From the NCBI GenBank assembly GCA_015179025.1, contig WHUX01000075.1:124001-188000 (forward strand): 64,000 nt of DNA, given 5' to 3'. The first letter of the stretch is position 1, and each line of letters starts with the position of its first letter. This stretch comes from Terfezia claveryi (Eukaryota; Ascomycota; Pezizomycetes; Pezizales; Pezizaceae). The notes below the pieces were generated by a model that saw only the letters and a list, made by a program, of their open reading frames with translations, searched no databases and was not told the origin of the DNA. Of this stretch, positions 1 to 11,369 are shown piece after piece. Made by a program: the position numbers and the translations under genes.

Positions 1-1267
1 GCCTGTCCTAAGTTCCTTATTTACGGCCGTGTGGTTTAGAGTGAGATCCATGTTGGTTGGTAGTGACATATGGATGTCTCATCAATACACTAAACGTCAA
101 CACAAAGTGATTGTTCAAGGGTTCGGGGTCAATGAATAAAGTTAATGGGAATATGAATAATTTGGTGTTGGTTTATATAGTTGTTTAATATGCAGACGAC
201 ATCTTATCCGAGCGCTTGATGATACGTATGTGGGCATATTTACGTATCATGCAAGCTTTCTACAAACAATCTCAAGTTGTGTGAGCTTAGTTGCTGAGGA
301 GGCCCCCTCAAACAGATACGACATCAGGGTAATGCTGACGAAATTTCACCCACAAGTCGTTGTTAACTTCGTGTTGGGGCATGGGTTCAATGACACATGA
401 AAATGAAAGTCCCAACGGGGCAGCTGGTATCTAAGTTAGCTAGAAGATTATTTTTTTTTTTTTAAAATATAACAATCAAGCGTTCAAGCTACAGATGAAC
501 AATCTCATGCGGGGTTAGATTTACTACCGCTGCTTCCTCGCTACTAATATATAACTCTAAGGCCCTCCCTCTTCTGGGGTTACGTCAGGATGAAATATAT
601 ACAGCCAGGTACTCATTTGACCACTGGTATGAGTCTTCCGGGGGTTGTGAGTGTTTCTGATGTGGCAAAGGGAAAATGTCACGCGGATTTTAGTATACCG
701 GTACCCTGACTTGTTGACCGGGATTTGCTATTTGTAGCGATAGTTTGTATACTACCTACGTCTTTCCCAGGAAAGTTGTGTTATAGGGAGTGGGAATTAG
801 AGTTCGGTGAGAGCCCGTCTAACTACAAGACGTTTACCAGGCTGATATGTTGGACTAAAACAGAGCCCATAAAACCGTATAGAAATAAATAAACAACAAC
901 AATAATAACCTCATTGTTCCCATTGACTTCTTTTCTTAAAAGTATTTCCAAGTACACTGTATAAATGCCTACAGATTCATTTTCCATTTCCACCTTATTA
1001 AGCGAATACCGCCATCAACTCTGAGAATTTATTCATCCACTAAGTCGCATAAATTGGGTAATTTCTTACACCTAGAAACATAACAAAAACAACAAATCTT
1101 AAGATCCCAAACAAACCTATGAAGATAAATGAAAAGAACGCAGATATATCAGAGATACAACAAAAGAAAATAAATTAACTCCCAATCCTGAAAACACCCA
1201 ACCCCATTCACTCGTAACCACCATACCCCAACACATACACATACATACATACATACATACATACACT
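1..1267. other. Intergenic region downstream of the MINDY gene
   Basis: I see no gene here. The stretch is AT-rich with short A and T runs and no open frame of interest. A CATA/ATAC-type microsatellite runs from about 1233 to 1266, directly beside the stop codon of the next gene (minus strand), so it probably lies in that gene's 3' untranslated region. Confidence 0.6.
1233..1266. repeat. (ATAC)n microsatellite
   Basis: Repeated ATAC/ACAT units are visible directly. The tract ends next to the TAG stop of the deubiquitinase gene and is probably in its 3' UTR. Confidence 0.85.
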
Positions 1268-4200
1268 CTACATCACTACGCAATCCTTCTTCCCCCCACC
1301 CTCTCTATAACTCCCTCCACTCCCATGTGCATGTGGCCCACCAGGATGCCCACCCCACGCCGGGCCCTGCTGCCCTGGATACCCATGCCCTCCCTGCCCA
1401 GAAACCTCATTCAATAAACCCCTCGCATCATGTGCCCTCCTTATAGCTTCACTCCTTCGTCTCCCCAAACTAGCATTCGAATCATACCCCCTAGGCGGGC
1501 CACCAAGAACACCTACCCCCGAGACCGGCTGGTGGTGTCCAGAAACGGGATTACTATATCTTGCTAGTTCTGGTGCGGAAGTCCCTGCGGTATGAGGGAT
1601 ATACCCGCCTTGCTGGGGAGGTAAGATATGGGCCTGGTGGGATGGGTGTCGTTGATCCTGGACATGCGCCTCATATGGCGGTGGGGGAACATCTCTCTGA
1701 GAATCACCTCCATTCCCAGGACGTTGTTCCGGCTCGGGCCTTCGCTGTGGTGGCTGCAGCGGTTGACCTCCTGAATATGGAGTCTGTGGGGGAGCGGACT
1801 GATGTCTCCTCTGCCTCTCTAGCCTCTGCCGCTCCCGCTCATCTTCCTCTTCCTGTAATTGCATAGCGAGAGCAAGATCATAATCGGTACTATGCTCCTC
1901 TGGACCACCAGTTGGTTCTGCGATAGCGTCTCGTAATGATGAGAGGTCGAGTAGATTTGTGTTGGCGGGATTAGGGGGGGTTGAGGTGGAGTTATCTGTT
2001 CGAGAGGATGTTCGTGGGGGAAGCATAGGCGGAGGAATGGGATTATTTGGGAGAGAGTTATTATGCTGTTGTGTCGGTTGGGTTGGGTTTTGTGTGCCTC
2101 GGGGTGGTTGGGGTCCAGTGGGCTGATGCCAGAGACTAGCTTGTGCCGACTGTTGTCCACCTCGACCAAGGAGTGCGTCTACAAATGAGCGGCGTGATTG
2201 TGGGGTAGGTTGTTGTTGTTGGTGTTGATTCTGCTGCTGTTGGCCCCTTTGAGGAACATTCTGTGGGAGATGTTGATACCTCTGATCCTGATGGCCATGT
2301 TGTCCCCTCCCACCTTGCCCTCCTCTCCTCCTGTGACCACCAGCAGTCTCCCACCCTTCATCATCATCCACATCAACCATACTTCTCACTCGCCGTCCTC
2401 CAGCACCAACTCCCGCTCCGTCGCCCCCACCAACCGGCCTGTAATCCCCCGTTAAGAACCCCCCTCCCTGCCCTTTAACACTGACCAAACTCTCCCAAAC
2501 CACCTCCTCATAACCCCCATACCCCATATCAGTCACCAGGCTTAAAAGCACCTCACCATCTCTCCCTGGTAACCGTGCCTTCATCACCGTACAGAAATGA
2601 TCATTCCTAAACAGTATCCCAACTTTCCCCAGACTCGCCCCAGCACCATCATGCACATTCCCACCCCACCACCTCGTTAAACTCTCCAGCCCCCAATCCG
2701 TCAACTGCGTACAGCTATCATCTAACCACCCCCTTATCACCCCCGCATCCTCAACAACTCTCTCCTCCTGCCTCGTAATCTCCGCCTCAGGAGACCCCCC
2801 AAGCGCGGTACTAATCCTGTGTAATATAATCTCTTCTTGTAGAAGTAAATTCTGGACCTCCTCGTATGTAGGCGCAACCCGCTGCATAACTTTATACACA
2901 GCCGTTGTTGGTGAAGGTAACCACCCATGGTAAAGCGGGACTCCAAAGGAATTATATAACCTCATTTCCCTCGTCTGATCAAAGCTCCCAAGTAACTGCG
3001 GAGGACCATCATCCCCGCTAGGCAATTGGGGAAAGACGAAACGAGGGTTGACATTCATACCTGTACTGAGACTCATTAAGAAGGCGAAGAGATCTGACAT
3101 GTCGATGTCTACGCCTTGAGTGGACGCTCGTGTTACAACCCCATCAAAGACGGCGTCGAGAAGGAGGCCGAGAGAGATGTGTTCTCGTACTCTTAGGATT
3201 TCAGTTAGTGCTGTAGTAGCGCTGGACGGGGTCGAGAGTGTAAGAGCATTGACGAGAGCAAGGAGTGGACAGGGACCATTTTCATTCTGTAGGAGGATTG
3301 GCAAGCGGCGGGTTTGTAATGTGGTGGGATCAGCCCAAGTGATATGTTTAATTTGATAGGCTTCGGGCGAAGGAACTCTAGCTGGTGGTGCGGGCGTTGA
3401 CTCAGGAAGTGAGGGGGTATTCCCATCGACCTGTGGGACCTGTGGGACCTGTGGAGTTTTATCCTGTGGTTGCTGCTGGGGCTGCTTTCCCTGTTCCTCG
3501 TGCATCAGCAAATCGTGTTGTGGCTGCTGCTGAACTGGTTGCTGAACTGGCTGCTGAACTGGCTGCTGAGCCGGCTCTATAAGAAGCGGCGGTGGTAGAA
3601 CTCCCCCAAGATAATTTCCCCCGACCGGTGCTGAACCCGCAACCATAGCTCCCTGGTTCAACTTCCTCCACCCAGCCTGATTGCTCCCCGGCACAGGCAC
3701 AGCAAGCGCTCCATTAGCACTCCCGCTCCCCGTACTATGCGGTCTAATCTTCTCCGGTACCACAGGTCCAAACCTCTCCTCCTCCCCTCTCCAAAACTCC
3801 TCCCCCAACCTCCTCTCCATCTCCTCCTTCTCCGCAATCTCCCTCCGCCTATGCAACTCTCTCTCTGCTGATCTCCTCCGATGCTGCTCCTCCTCCCACG
3901 TCTTAGGTATTACTCCCCCATCCTCACCTTCCTCTGCCCAACCGTCGAGAAATGTCCCGTGCGCTCCACGGTAGCCGGGCATAGCTCGGGTAGTTGAGAC
4001 ATCGTATGAGGAGAGATCTACGCCGGGTTCGTAGTCGGAGGCGGTGGAGATAGTCGAAGAACGCCGGAGGGGTTGGTTGTTGGCGAGGAAGGGGTTGTTG
4101 GAGCCAGTAGTTTGTGGGGCAAGAGGGCGCCCGGAGGGTGGGGTAGTACCCACTTGTTGGGGGTAGGAGAAGCCGGAGAAGGAACGATCTTGACTAGTGA

Positions 4201-4500
4201 GATTGGAGCGCATTTGAGCTTTTGGCGTTGACGGCGCTATTCAACTCACCACGTTATTAGCTTTCCCTAGAGATGAGATAGGATTGAACGGAAAAGCGAT
4301 AAAATTGGTAGATATAGCAGCCGATAAGACGGGAAAGGATAGTCTGGTTGTGGAAAGGGAATTATCTCACCATTGTTGCTTTCATTCGAATAGTTCGATG
4401 CTGTATCCTCTGGTGTGACAGCTTTCACAACCCCAGCTCTCCCGTGCCATTCACCAGCTCCTCCAGATTCTGCCGGTAGCGGCCCCTTATACGTCCCCAT
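1268..4500 (-). CDS. MINDY-family K48-ubiquitin deubiquitinase, two exons
   Basis: This is a cysteine protease of the MINDY (FAM63/DUF544) type, a family that trims K48-linked ubiquitin chains. Counting from the Met at 4213, residues 305-319 hold the active-site signature NENGPCPLL, with oxyanion Gln309 and nucleophile Cys315. The catalytic His539 sits in NDHFCTV. A helix at about 776-793 (DYDLALAMQLQEEED) matches a ubiquitin-binding MIU motif. The protein ends in CVVM, a CaaX prenylation box, which suggests membrane attachment. Q/P-rich disordered tails make it long. The large exon is 1268-4236. A GTGAGA donor at 4370 and an AG after a CTAAT branch at 4237 define an intron (4237-4370) that joins in frame to an ATG exon at 4371-4500, adding 51 residues (1032 aa in total). 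The N-terminal extension is an inference. The catalytic assignment rests on recognised motifs. Confidence 0.88.
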
Positions 4501-5372
4501 CTCTTGTCGTTCTATCCTGATCCTCAGACTATCCTAATCCCGCTGGCCGTCCTCAGGCGACTGATACTGATTTGCCAACCACAAGTATCTTATCCCTCGT
4601 CACAATCTATTTCAATCACTGTCCTCAAACTCTCTTCTTTCGCTTCTGCTGTGCTGCTGCTGTGCTGCCGTCGTTGCTCGTGCTGTTATTCCCAAATCCC
4701 TCTCCACAAGAATACTTATTCCCTCCCAGTGCACTTCTTGTTCACAGATGCGTGCGTCAATCGTGGCTTATTGTTTGCCGTCAGGTGAGACAACTTGCTA
4801 CTGCAAATCAAATCTGAGGCGATGCCTGGAACTGATGCAAAGTTTGCCAATGTATATTCCAATGTGGATGATGCGAACGTTGGGGCTTACGCTAAGGCGG
4901 CAAAGAGCTGTCGTAAGTCAACCCGGGGCAGGGATAGTGACAGTGGCAAGTATTTTCCCCACAGCTGGAGAACGGAATGCACAGAAATGAAGTCCGGAGA
5001 GAAATGTACTGGCTCGAAGAGGGACCAGATCTCATAATGATAGCTCAGTAAAGCTTATAATTATACAGTTCATGCAACCCAGACTAGACAGATGCAGAAA
5101 CAAACATCCCACCACAGCGTGAATGCCTGGCTTTCATGTCTACCAATTGCACAACGCCCTTCAGAATTCGGCGATCATCGCTGATCCACGTCTGTTTCCT
5201 TGGCACATTGCTGGAGGGTCAGGGTAACAGCACCCCGTTAATGAAAGGCCCAATCTCTTTTTACTTATCCAGCAGTGCTCGATCGAGCAAAGAAAATCAT
5301 GCACATCAACATCAACTAAAGGGAGATAGACATAAGAAAATAAATTACCGAATAGAAAGCAAACAATGTATA
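4501..5372. other. Intergenic: MINDY promoter and NOP2 3' flank
   Basis: Both neighbours are on the minus strand, so this holds the upstream region of the MINDY gene and the 3' flank of NOP2. Short open frames are present but have no recognisable content. A variant of the dispersed TAGTCTGG motif lies at about 5077-5090. Confidence 0.55.
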
Positions 5373-7784
5373 CTACTTTTTACTATCCTTTGCTTTGGCG
5401 TTCTTCTTGCTTGGCACTTCCTTCTCCGTCTTCTTCACAGGTGGTTTCGATGAGCCATTTGTCTCCGCCTTCTTCTTCTCTCCCTTCTTATTCTCTCCTT
5501 TCTTCTCCCCATTCTTATCCACTACAGCCAAGTTCCCCACTCCCTCTTCCACCTTCTTCTGCTCCGTCTCCTTCTCACCGTCTTCCTTCGTCTCCTTCGT
5601 CGCCTTACTCAAATCTGCTCTTGGATCCAACCCCTTCCTCTTCTTCACCTCCCTCTGACCCTTCTCCAACCACACCTTATCCTCCGCCTCATCGAAGCCC
5701 GCAAACTCCCCACCCTCCTCCGTCTCCTCCCCATCCTCCTCTCCATCCTCAACCGTCTTCTCATTCTTTTCAGCCTTCGCTCCCTTCACCGGTGAGGGAC
5801 CAATCTTTTTGAACTTTGCAACAAAGAATCCATCAACATTGTACATATGTGGATAATACCTCTTCGTTAGGTTCAACTTCGGGTTAAACTTCTTCCCTCT
5901 AAATGACGTAAATCCCTCTCTCCCAAAGGTAAGGCCCGTTTCAACGAGCTTAACATTCGGCCTTGTCCGGAGCGCATAGTCAACCACTGCCTCATCCTCT
6001 TCAACAGTAACCGAGCACGTGGAATAAACAATATACCCCCCTGTTTTACTTCCATGATCCACACTATCAATCGCACAAAGCAATAACTTTTTTTGTAGCT
6101 CCGGTAACTGGATAAAATCCTTCTCCGTCTTATTCGTCTTCACACTCGGGTCCTTACTAATAACCCCGGTTCCCGAGCATGGTGCGTCAAGAAGCACTCT
6201 ATCGAACCCACCAATGACCTTGGGAAATTCTTGCGCGTCGTAATTGCAGACAATCGTGTTCTTGACTCCGAGGCGGTGGATGTTACCGACTAAACCCTTC
6301 GTACGAGCTTTATTCGCGTCGTTTGCGAACACGCATCCGGTATTTTTCATTAGCGCAGAGATATAGGTGGTTTTTCCACCAGGAGCAGCAGCCATATCTA
6401 GAACTCTCTCGTTCTCCTGCGGGGCGAGAGCCATAACGGGGAGGAACGAGGACGCGGCTTGTAGGATGTAATGCCCAGAGAGATACTCCGGGGTCGCACC
6501 AAGCGGAACCTGAGATTCGAAAATCTGTAGCCCAACCTTTGACCACTTCCCCACAGGCTCAAGAGTAACTCCACGGTTGATCAGTGCTTGAGCGAGTTCT
6601 CGACGAGTGGTTTTGAGTGTGTTAGTTCTGATGACTAGAGGGCGTTCTTTTTCGTTGGCTTCGAAAAAGGAGAATGCTTCTGCAGGGGAGAAGAGGTCAA
6701 GGAGTTTCTGCGCGAGGAAGGGGGTGTAGGAGTAGTATTTGCAGATGGAGTCGAGGAGGTCTTGGGTATAGTCTGCTCGGCTTCGCCCCTCTTCAAAATG
6801 TGAGGATCCAGGGGTAGAGAGGAGACGGATGGTATCTGTGATGCGGGCACGGAGGAGGGTAATGTCTGGTGGGAGGATTGGAGCGGTGGACTCCCCGGTG
6901 GTGGGGTCGGTTGAACCTAAGATTGTGACTCTGTCGGTTTCAAGGTTTGTTTGTAAACCGTTCTGAGCCATCTCTGTGGAAACAAGAGCAGCCTCCTCTT
7001 CCATTTGGGCATCAAGGCGTCTAGATAGCCCTTCAATATTTGCTGCGGTTAACTTCTCCTCTGCGTCGGACTCGTCTTCCTCGTCGGACCAGATGGGGCG
7101 TTTCTCTCGTGCTCCACCATCCTCCTCCTGGGAATCATAGACGTCCGAGTCGACAACTAATTCGTCACCACCCTCCTCTCCTTCACCAGCTTCCTCCTCC
7201 TTATCCGACTCCCCTAGGAAATCCAGCTTCAGTTTCCTAGCAACCTCATCACTCTTCAGCAACTTCTCCTCTACGTCTCCCATATTCATATCAATATCTG
7301 AGTCTCCACCATCGACAATCCCATCAAACCCATTCGGGTATTCATGCTCATCATCACTCTCCGGCTCACTCTCCTCTCTCGGAGTAAAATCCAACTTCCC
7401 CTTCTTTCCCTTCCCAGCAGGTTTCTTCCCACCCTCCTTCTTCCCATTAACCTCTGCGCCCTTCCCTCCAGTAACTTTCTTCCCCGCATCCCCCTTCTTC
7501 CCATCAGCACCAGCATCCTTCTTCCCTCCACCAAGCTTCACCTCCTTCGCCTTCCGCCCCTCAATTTCCGCTCTCAACCGTTTATTCCCTACCCTCTCCA
7601 CCCCATCGTCATCTCCTCGTCCAAATTCCTTCCGCTTCTTCGCAGTCTTTTTGTCGTTCTTGTCACCTACATCTACGGGGGCGAGAAAGCCAGTCTCTTT
7701 GACTCGCTCTTTGAGTTTGGCAATTGTTTGTGAGTCGAGGGGGGCGGGCGGGCCTTGCTTGTACTTGGTGCGGCCTTTGCCCAT
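5373..7784 (-). CDS. NOP2: Nop2-type 25S rRNA cytosine-5 methyltransferase (NSUN1/NOL1)
   Basis: This is the nucleolar enzyme that methylates a cytosine of large-subunit rRNA and is needed for 60S assembly. The single-exon protein has 803 residues; yeast Nop2 is about 620, and the excess lies in low-complexity tails. Residues 1-270 are lysine- and acid-rich. The methyltransferase core spans about 330-675. The SAM-binding motif I reads VLDMAAAPGGKT (about 461-472). DAPCSGTG carries Cys536 and YSTCSV carries Cys590, the two cysteines of the release and catalytic steps in RNA m5C enzymes. The C-terminal 130 residues are again K/E-rich. The ATG at 7784 gives a plausible basic start, MGKGRTKYKQG. 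It is divergent from GET5, with 344 bp between the start codons. Confidence 0.95.
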   Translation of the reverse strand: MGKGRTKYKQGPPAPLDSQTIAKLKERVKETGFLAPVDVGDKNDKKTAKKRKEFGRGDDDGVERVGNKRLRAEIEGRKAKEVKLGGGKKDAGADGKKGDAGKKVTGGKGAEVNGKKEGGKKPAGKGKKGKLDFTPREESEPESDDEHEYPNGFDGIVDGGDSDIDMNMGDVEEKLLKSDEVARKLKLDFLGESDKEEEAGEGEEGGDELVVDSDVYDSQEEDGGAREKRPIWSDEEDESDAEEKLTAANIEGLSRRLDAQMEEEAALVSTEMAQNGLQTNLETDRVTILGSTDPTTGESTAPILPPDITLLRARITDTIRLLSTPGSSHFEEGRSRADYTQDLLDSICKYYSYTPFLAQKLLDLFSPAEAFSFFEANEKERPLVIRTNTLKTTRRELAQALINRGVTLEPVGKWSKVGLQIFESQVPLGATPEYLSGHYILQAASSFLPVMALAPQENERVLDMAAAPGGKTTYISALMKNTGCVFANDANKARTKGLVGNIHRLGVKNTIVCNYDAQEFPKVIGGFDRVLLDAPCSGTGVISKDPSVKTNKTEKDFIQLPELQKKLLLCAIDSVDHGSKTGGYIVYSTCSVTVEEDEAVVDYALRTRPNVKLVETGLTFGREGFTSFRGKKFNPKLNLTKRYYPHMYNVDGFFVAKFKKIGPSPVKGAKAEKNEKTVEDGEEDGEETEEGGEFAGFDEAEDKVWLEKGQREVKKRKGLDPRADLSKATKETKEDGEKETEQKKVEEGVGNLAVVDKNGEKKGENKKGEKKKAETNGSSKPPVKKTEKEVPSKKNAKAKDSKK

Positions 7785-8128
7785 TATTGCGGTTCGATTT
7801 AGTTGTTGGAGAAGTTTTTGATTGGGTATCTAATTTTCCTGAACCCTTAGGGACCTGAGAGAGAGGAGTGAGGACGAGTTTGATAACGAATGACTTTGTT
7901 GGACAAGTGGTCGCGAATTGCTTGATCCTTCTCTGCTGCCCGAAGCTGGTAATATTTTTTTTTTTTCGTTGCGATTGGAGAGTTAGCCTGAAATCTTGGC
8001 GGCCAGGATACATTTGGTCACATGATTGATTTGAGTTGCTGCCAAGACCCTAACCGTTTTCTGAGCTTCATAATCTTGAAGATACCAAACCATCACACCT
8101 GACTACCTACGAGGTGCCTGAGACCAAT
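7785..8128. promoter_or_regulatory. Divergent NOP2/GET5 promoter region
   Basis: These 344 bp separate two ATGs on opposite strands and must hold both promoters. A T13 tract at about 7952-7965 is a poly(dA:dT) element of the kind that keeps nucleosomes off fungal promoters. I see no clear TATA box or transcription-factor site. Confidence 0.5.
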
Positions 8129-8954
8129 ATGGCAGAACTCGCCTTTACTAAACAATTCCTCTCCGCCCTAAATGGCCGCCCACTCAAGTTCGGTCCAGAC
8201 CACGTCGATGACCCCAAGACATACAACCGGCCTCCTGTATGCCGTCCCATCACCTCCCATCCAATAGTGTTCATCATCAGCTAACCCATCTCTCCCCCGA
8301 AAAGCACACCCTCCCAAAACCCCCCACATACCCCCCCACCAAAAAACTCCATCTCGAGGACGCTCCAAAGAGTATTCTCTCCCACCCTCTCTTCATCTCC
8401 TACCCACTAACCTGCCGCCCTAATTAGTCTCCATAACTCTCAAAACCCTCCGTCCTCCTCACATCAACTACACCACCCCCCCTCTCTCCCTCCCAACCAC
8501 CACCCTCCTCACAACGAAATTCCTCCTCTCCCAACACACTGGCATCCACATCGACAAGCTCAAGCTCTTGTACAAAGGCAAGCTCCTCCCAGACATATCC
8601 TTCCTCAGCGAGATATTTGGCGATGAGCCCCCCGAGGCAGGAGTGGGGGTATTGAATGTCATGCTCATGGGGGGTGCGGTGCCGAAGGTTGGATTGGCAG
8701 CAGAAAGGATAGATATCACTTCATATTCCGAGGGGGGAGGGAAGAGGGAGGAGGAAGAGGGTAAGAAGGAGGAGGAGGAGAGTAAGAAGGCGGAGAAGAT
8801 GGAGGTGGATGAGGAGAAGAAAGTAGGGGTATTAGAGCACGACTTGTTTTGGGAAGAGTTGAAGGGTTGGTTAGGGACGAAGTTGGGGAGTGGAGATGTA
8901 GCGCCGGAAGATGTATTGGGTGTTTTCAGGGAGGCGTGGAATGGGAGGAAGTAA
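8129..8954 (+). CDS. GET5: Get5/Mdy2-like ubiquitin-like protein of the GET pathway, three exons
   Basis: Get5 pairs with Get4 and hands tail-anchored proteins from Sgt2 to Get3 for insertion in the ER. Exons are 8129-8236, 8305-8371 and 8428-8954. The introns (68 and 56 nt) have GTATGC...GCTAACC...AAAG and GTATTC...ACTAACC...TTAG signals, and the spliced frame is open for 233 residues. Residues 1-45, starting MAELAFTKQFLSALNGRPLK, resemble the Get4-binding segment. Residues 60-142 form a ubiquitin-like fold starting with ISITLKTLRPP. A charged linker follows, then a C-terminal helical segment (about 190-233, DLFWEELKGWL) matching the Get5 homodimerisation domain. The coding sequence is broken in the raw frames, so an ORF finder sees only the last 128 residues. 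Confidence 0.88.
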
Positions 8955-9288
8955 TACAAATTCCCCTGCGGGTATGCAGGTTTGAGCAGAGCCTTATTTT
9001 GCGTACAAGGGGTATCTATTTATGAGGGCTGGAGAAATACCTTATGACGATGTGAAAGAAGTACTAATATTGTGACTGTTCGGTGTTTCCTTTTGGCATG
9101 ACTTAAGCGTGCCAACCAGACTAGACTTAAGCTAACCTCATTCCCGTCCTGACTTGTTGGGACTCCCGTTCGAAAATTCATACCAGCAAACATTTTTTTA
9201 TCTATTTCCCAATATCAAGTTCTCTTGGTATACTACACACCAATATATTTTCCAAACTCACCTACTTCACAACAATCTGACCCTTAGT
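8955..9288. other. Convergent 3' flanks of GET5 and TRM6
   Basis: The two genes converge here, so this is 3' UTR and terminator sequence. A perfect copy of the dispersed 15-mer (inverted orientation) sits at 9109-9123. Nothing else stands out. Confidence 0.5.
9109..9123 (-). repeat. Dispersed 15-mer TAGTCTGGTTGGCAC (inverted copy)
   Basis: Plus strand reads GTGCCAACCAGACTA. Located between the convergent GET5 and TRM6 genes. Confidence 0.8.
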
Positions 9289-11369
9289 CTAGCTCTGCCC
9301 CTCAGTCTTCTGCTCCGCCTCCCTCTTCGCCCTCAACTGCCTCCTCCCACCCCCCTTCCCCATTGCTTCAACCTTCCCTTCTACCGGCACCACTCTCGTC
9401 GCCACGAATACATACCCCTCTGCTCCCCCCCGAGACGTCATCACAGGATGTGTCCTTCCAGGTAACACCTGATATTTCCTAACAGTAGTGCTGTGAATCG
9501 TCGGAGCTAGCAAAATTGTCGGATCCAGCTCCTTCACACTCGGTGGTGTTGCGGCATTCGGTTTCGCATCAGGATTCGGCGGCGAGGGTATAACGAGATC
9601 AGGTAGCAAATGTGGGGTTAGTAGACTCGTTATATCTACTACATCCTTATTCGCCTCCTCATCTTCGAGAACTAAATATTGTAACGCTCCAGTTGTTTCT
9701 TGCAGCCTCGTCAATACCTCCTCCCAATTCACCGCCCCCGGCCCTGCCTCAGGTAATTCTCCCCGTTCCTTTCTCCTCAGCCATTCCCCCTTTTTCTCCT
9801 TCCCACACGCATCTACCACCCCAACCAAACCCTCCCTTTCCGGTCGCCAAACCACAACCTGCCCGCTTCCCCTAACGAACGGAACCAAATACCCTAGAAG
9901 GCTCTTGACATCCATCCATGAAGCAACCAATAGCCCATCGAACTCGCCTCCTCGAGTCTCCATCACAGTCCTTGCACTACGCTCCCAACGACGCCATTTT
10001 CGTAGATAGGCCGATTTCTTTCCAGATTTCCAGCTTTTGAAGATTGCTTCTGGGACGCGTTCAGGTGGGGTGAGGGTTGGATCTGACGAAGGAGAGAGGA
10101 GAGAAAGGTATGAGATTGTACGGAGGTGGGTATATAGAGGGTGGGAAGTAGGAGGCGTGTTGGGGTCATACCCGAAGTATTTCAGGAGCGAGAGGTTGGG
10201 TTGTTCGTTGGCGTGAACGACAGTTATGGTGTTTGCTGTTGCAGGCAGCGGATGGGTTAGATTCTGAAGAGCGTGGCGTGGGCGGGTGGATGCTGCTACA
10301 GGCTGAGAATCGTGGCTGAACTTCGCCTTCTTTAATGGAGGCACGTCCACTTCTAGTGCGGCTTTTGTGTTGGTAGCTAATGGCCCCTCTGCCTCATATC
10401 CTTCGGCATCTTCAGTTCCAGAACCCACCTCTTCCTGGTCGTCGTTGAGGTACTTTGGCTCATACTCCAACAATCCCAACCTTTCTGCTATAGCAGCGAC
10501 CAGTAGTCCTCCAGCCTCGTCTATCACTAGCCATCTTCCTCCTCTCCGTAGCTCATCTCCAACCTGGATATCTGGACAGAACCTAACATTCCCTTGAGCC
10601 AACATCAACCCCAATCCCTCTTGCTGCATCTCCATGACTTTCCCGGGCTCCTTTTCGTTCATTAGGTGGTCGAGTAACGCGGATACATCAACCGGTGAGG
10701 CTGTAAATCGTTTCATGTATTTAGAGCGCTTCCGAAGGGCGTATTTACTTAGAGAATATGCGGTCTTTTGGTGGATAGCAGTATGGGATGTCATGAGGGC
10801 ATTAATAATTTCCTATCTTACGTTACCCCCCATTAAATTTCTCCATATCAACCCTATTGCTTACCCTTCCCGACTGCCCACCCCCCCTCTTCTTCAATTC
10901 CTCGATCTCCTTCCAACTCAACTTTTGTGCATTCGGATCATCCACCGTCTCCCTATTATTCCTGACATCATCTAACCCCGCATCATCCCCCGGCATCGCC
11001 GAGTCTCCCCTCTCGCCAACCTCTCCATCCTCCTCATCACCATTCTCAGCTCCTTCTTCGTCGGCAGCTCGTGCTAACTCCTCACCTAAAATGTCCCTAG
11101 TGATCTCTTCTGTGCTGACGACAGAAATGGAAGGTGGTGAATCGAGAATGTCGAAGGTGAGGTGGTAGGGGCGGTGGATGAGGGAATTGGTGGGGAACGA
11201 GCCAAATTTGCCGAGATTTATCGACCTGTGAAGCTAGTTAGTGGGATAACGATGTGAGAGTAGGGTTGCAAGAGACGCACGAATCTGGAACGACTTTTAT
11301 GAGTTTGGTTGTCTGGTTTGGGAGGCGGAGGAGAACATAGGTATTTGGAAGAATTGTTAAGGGAGGCAT
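9289..11369 (-). CDS. TRM6: Trm6/Gcd10, non-catalytic subunit of tRNA m1A58 methyltransferase, three exons
   Basis: Trm6 pairs with Trm61 in the nucleus to methylate adenine 58 of tRNAs; Trm6 supplies tRNA binding. Exons on the minus strand are 11281-11369, 10865-11225 and 9289-10812, with introns of 55 and 52 nt. The junctions restore one frame of 657 residues. The N-terminus (MPPLTILPNTYVLLRLP..., then SINLGKFGSFPTN) and the segment TAYSLSKYALRKRSKYMKRF are characteristic of the family. The Rossmann-like segment lacks an obvious SAM motif, as expected. An acidic insert (about residues 80-130) and a basic C-terminus lengthen it relative to yeast (478 aa). The raw ORF beginning at 10794 misses the first 150 or so residues. 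Confidence 0.9.

Noticed and set aside
5366..7733. Long plus-strand frames opposite NOP2
   Set aside because: These are mirror frames of K/E-rich codons of NOP2 (Ser/Pro/Leu-rich output); NOP2 itself is unmistakable.
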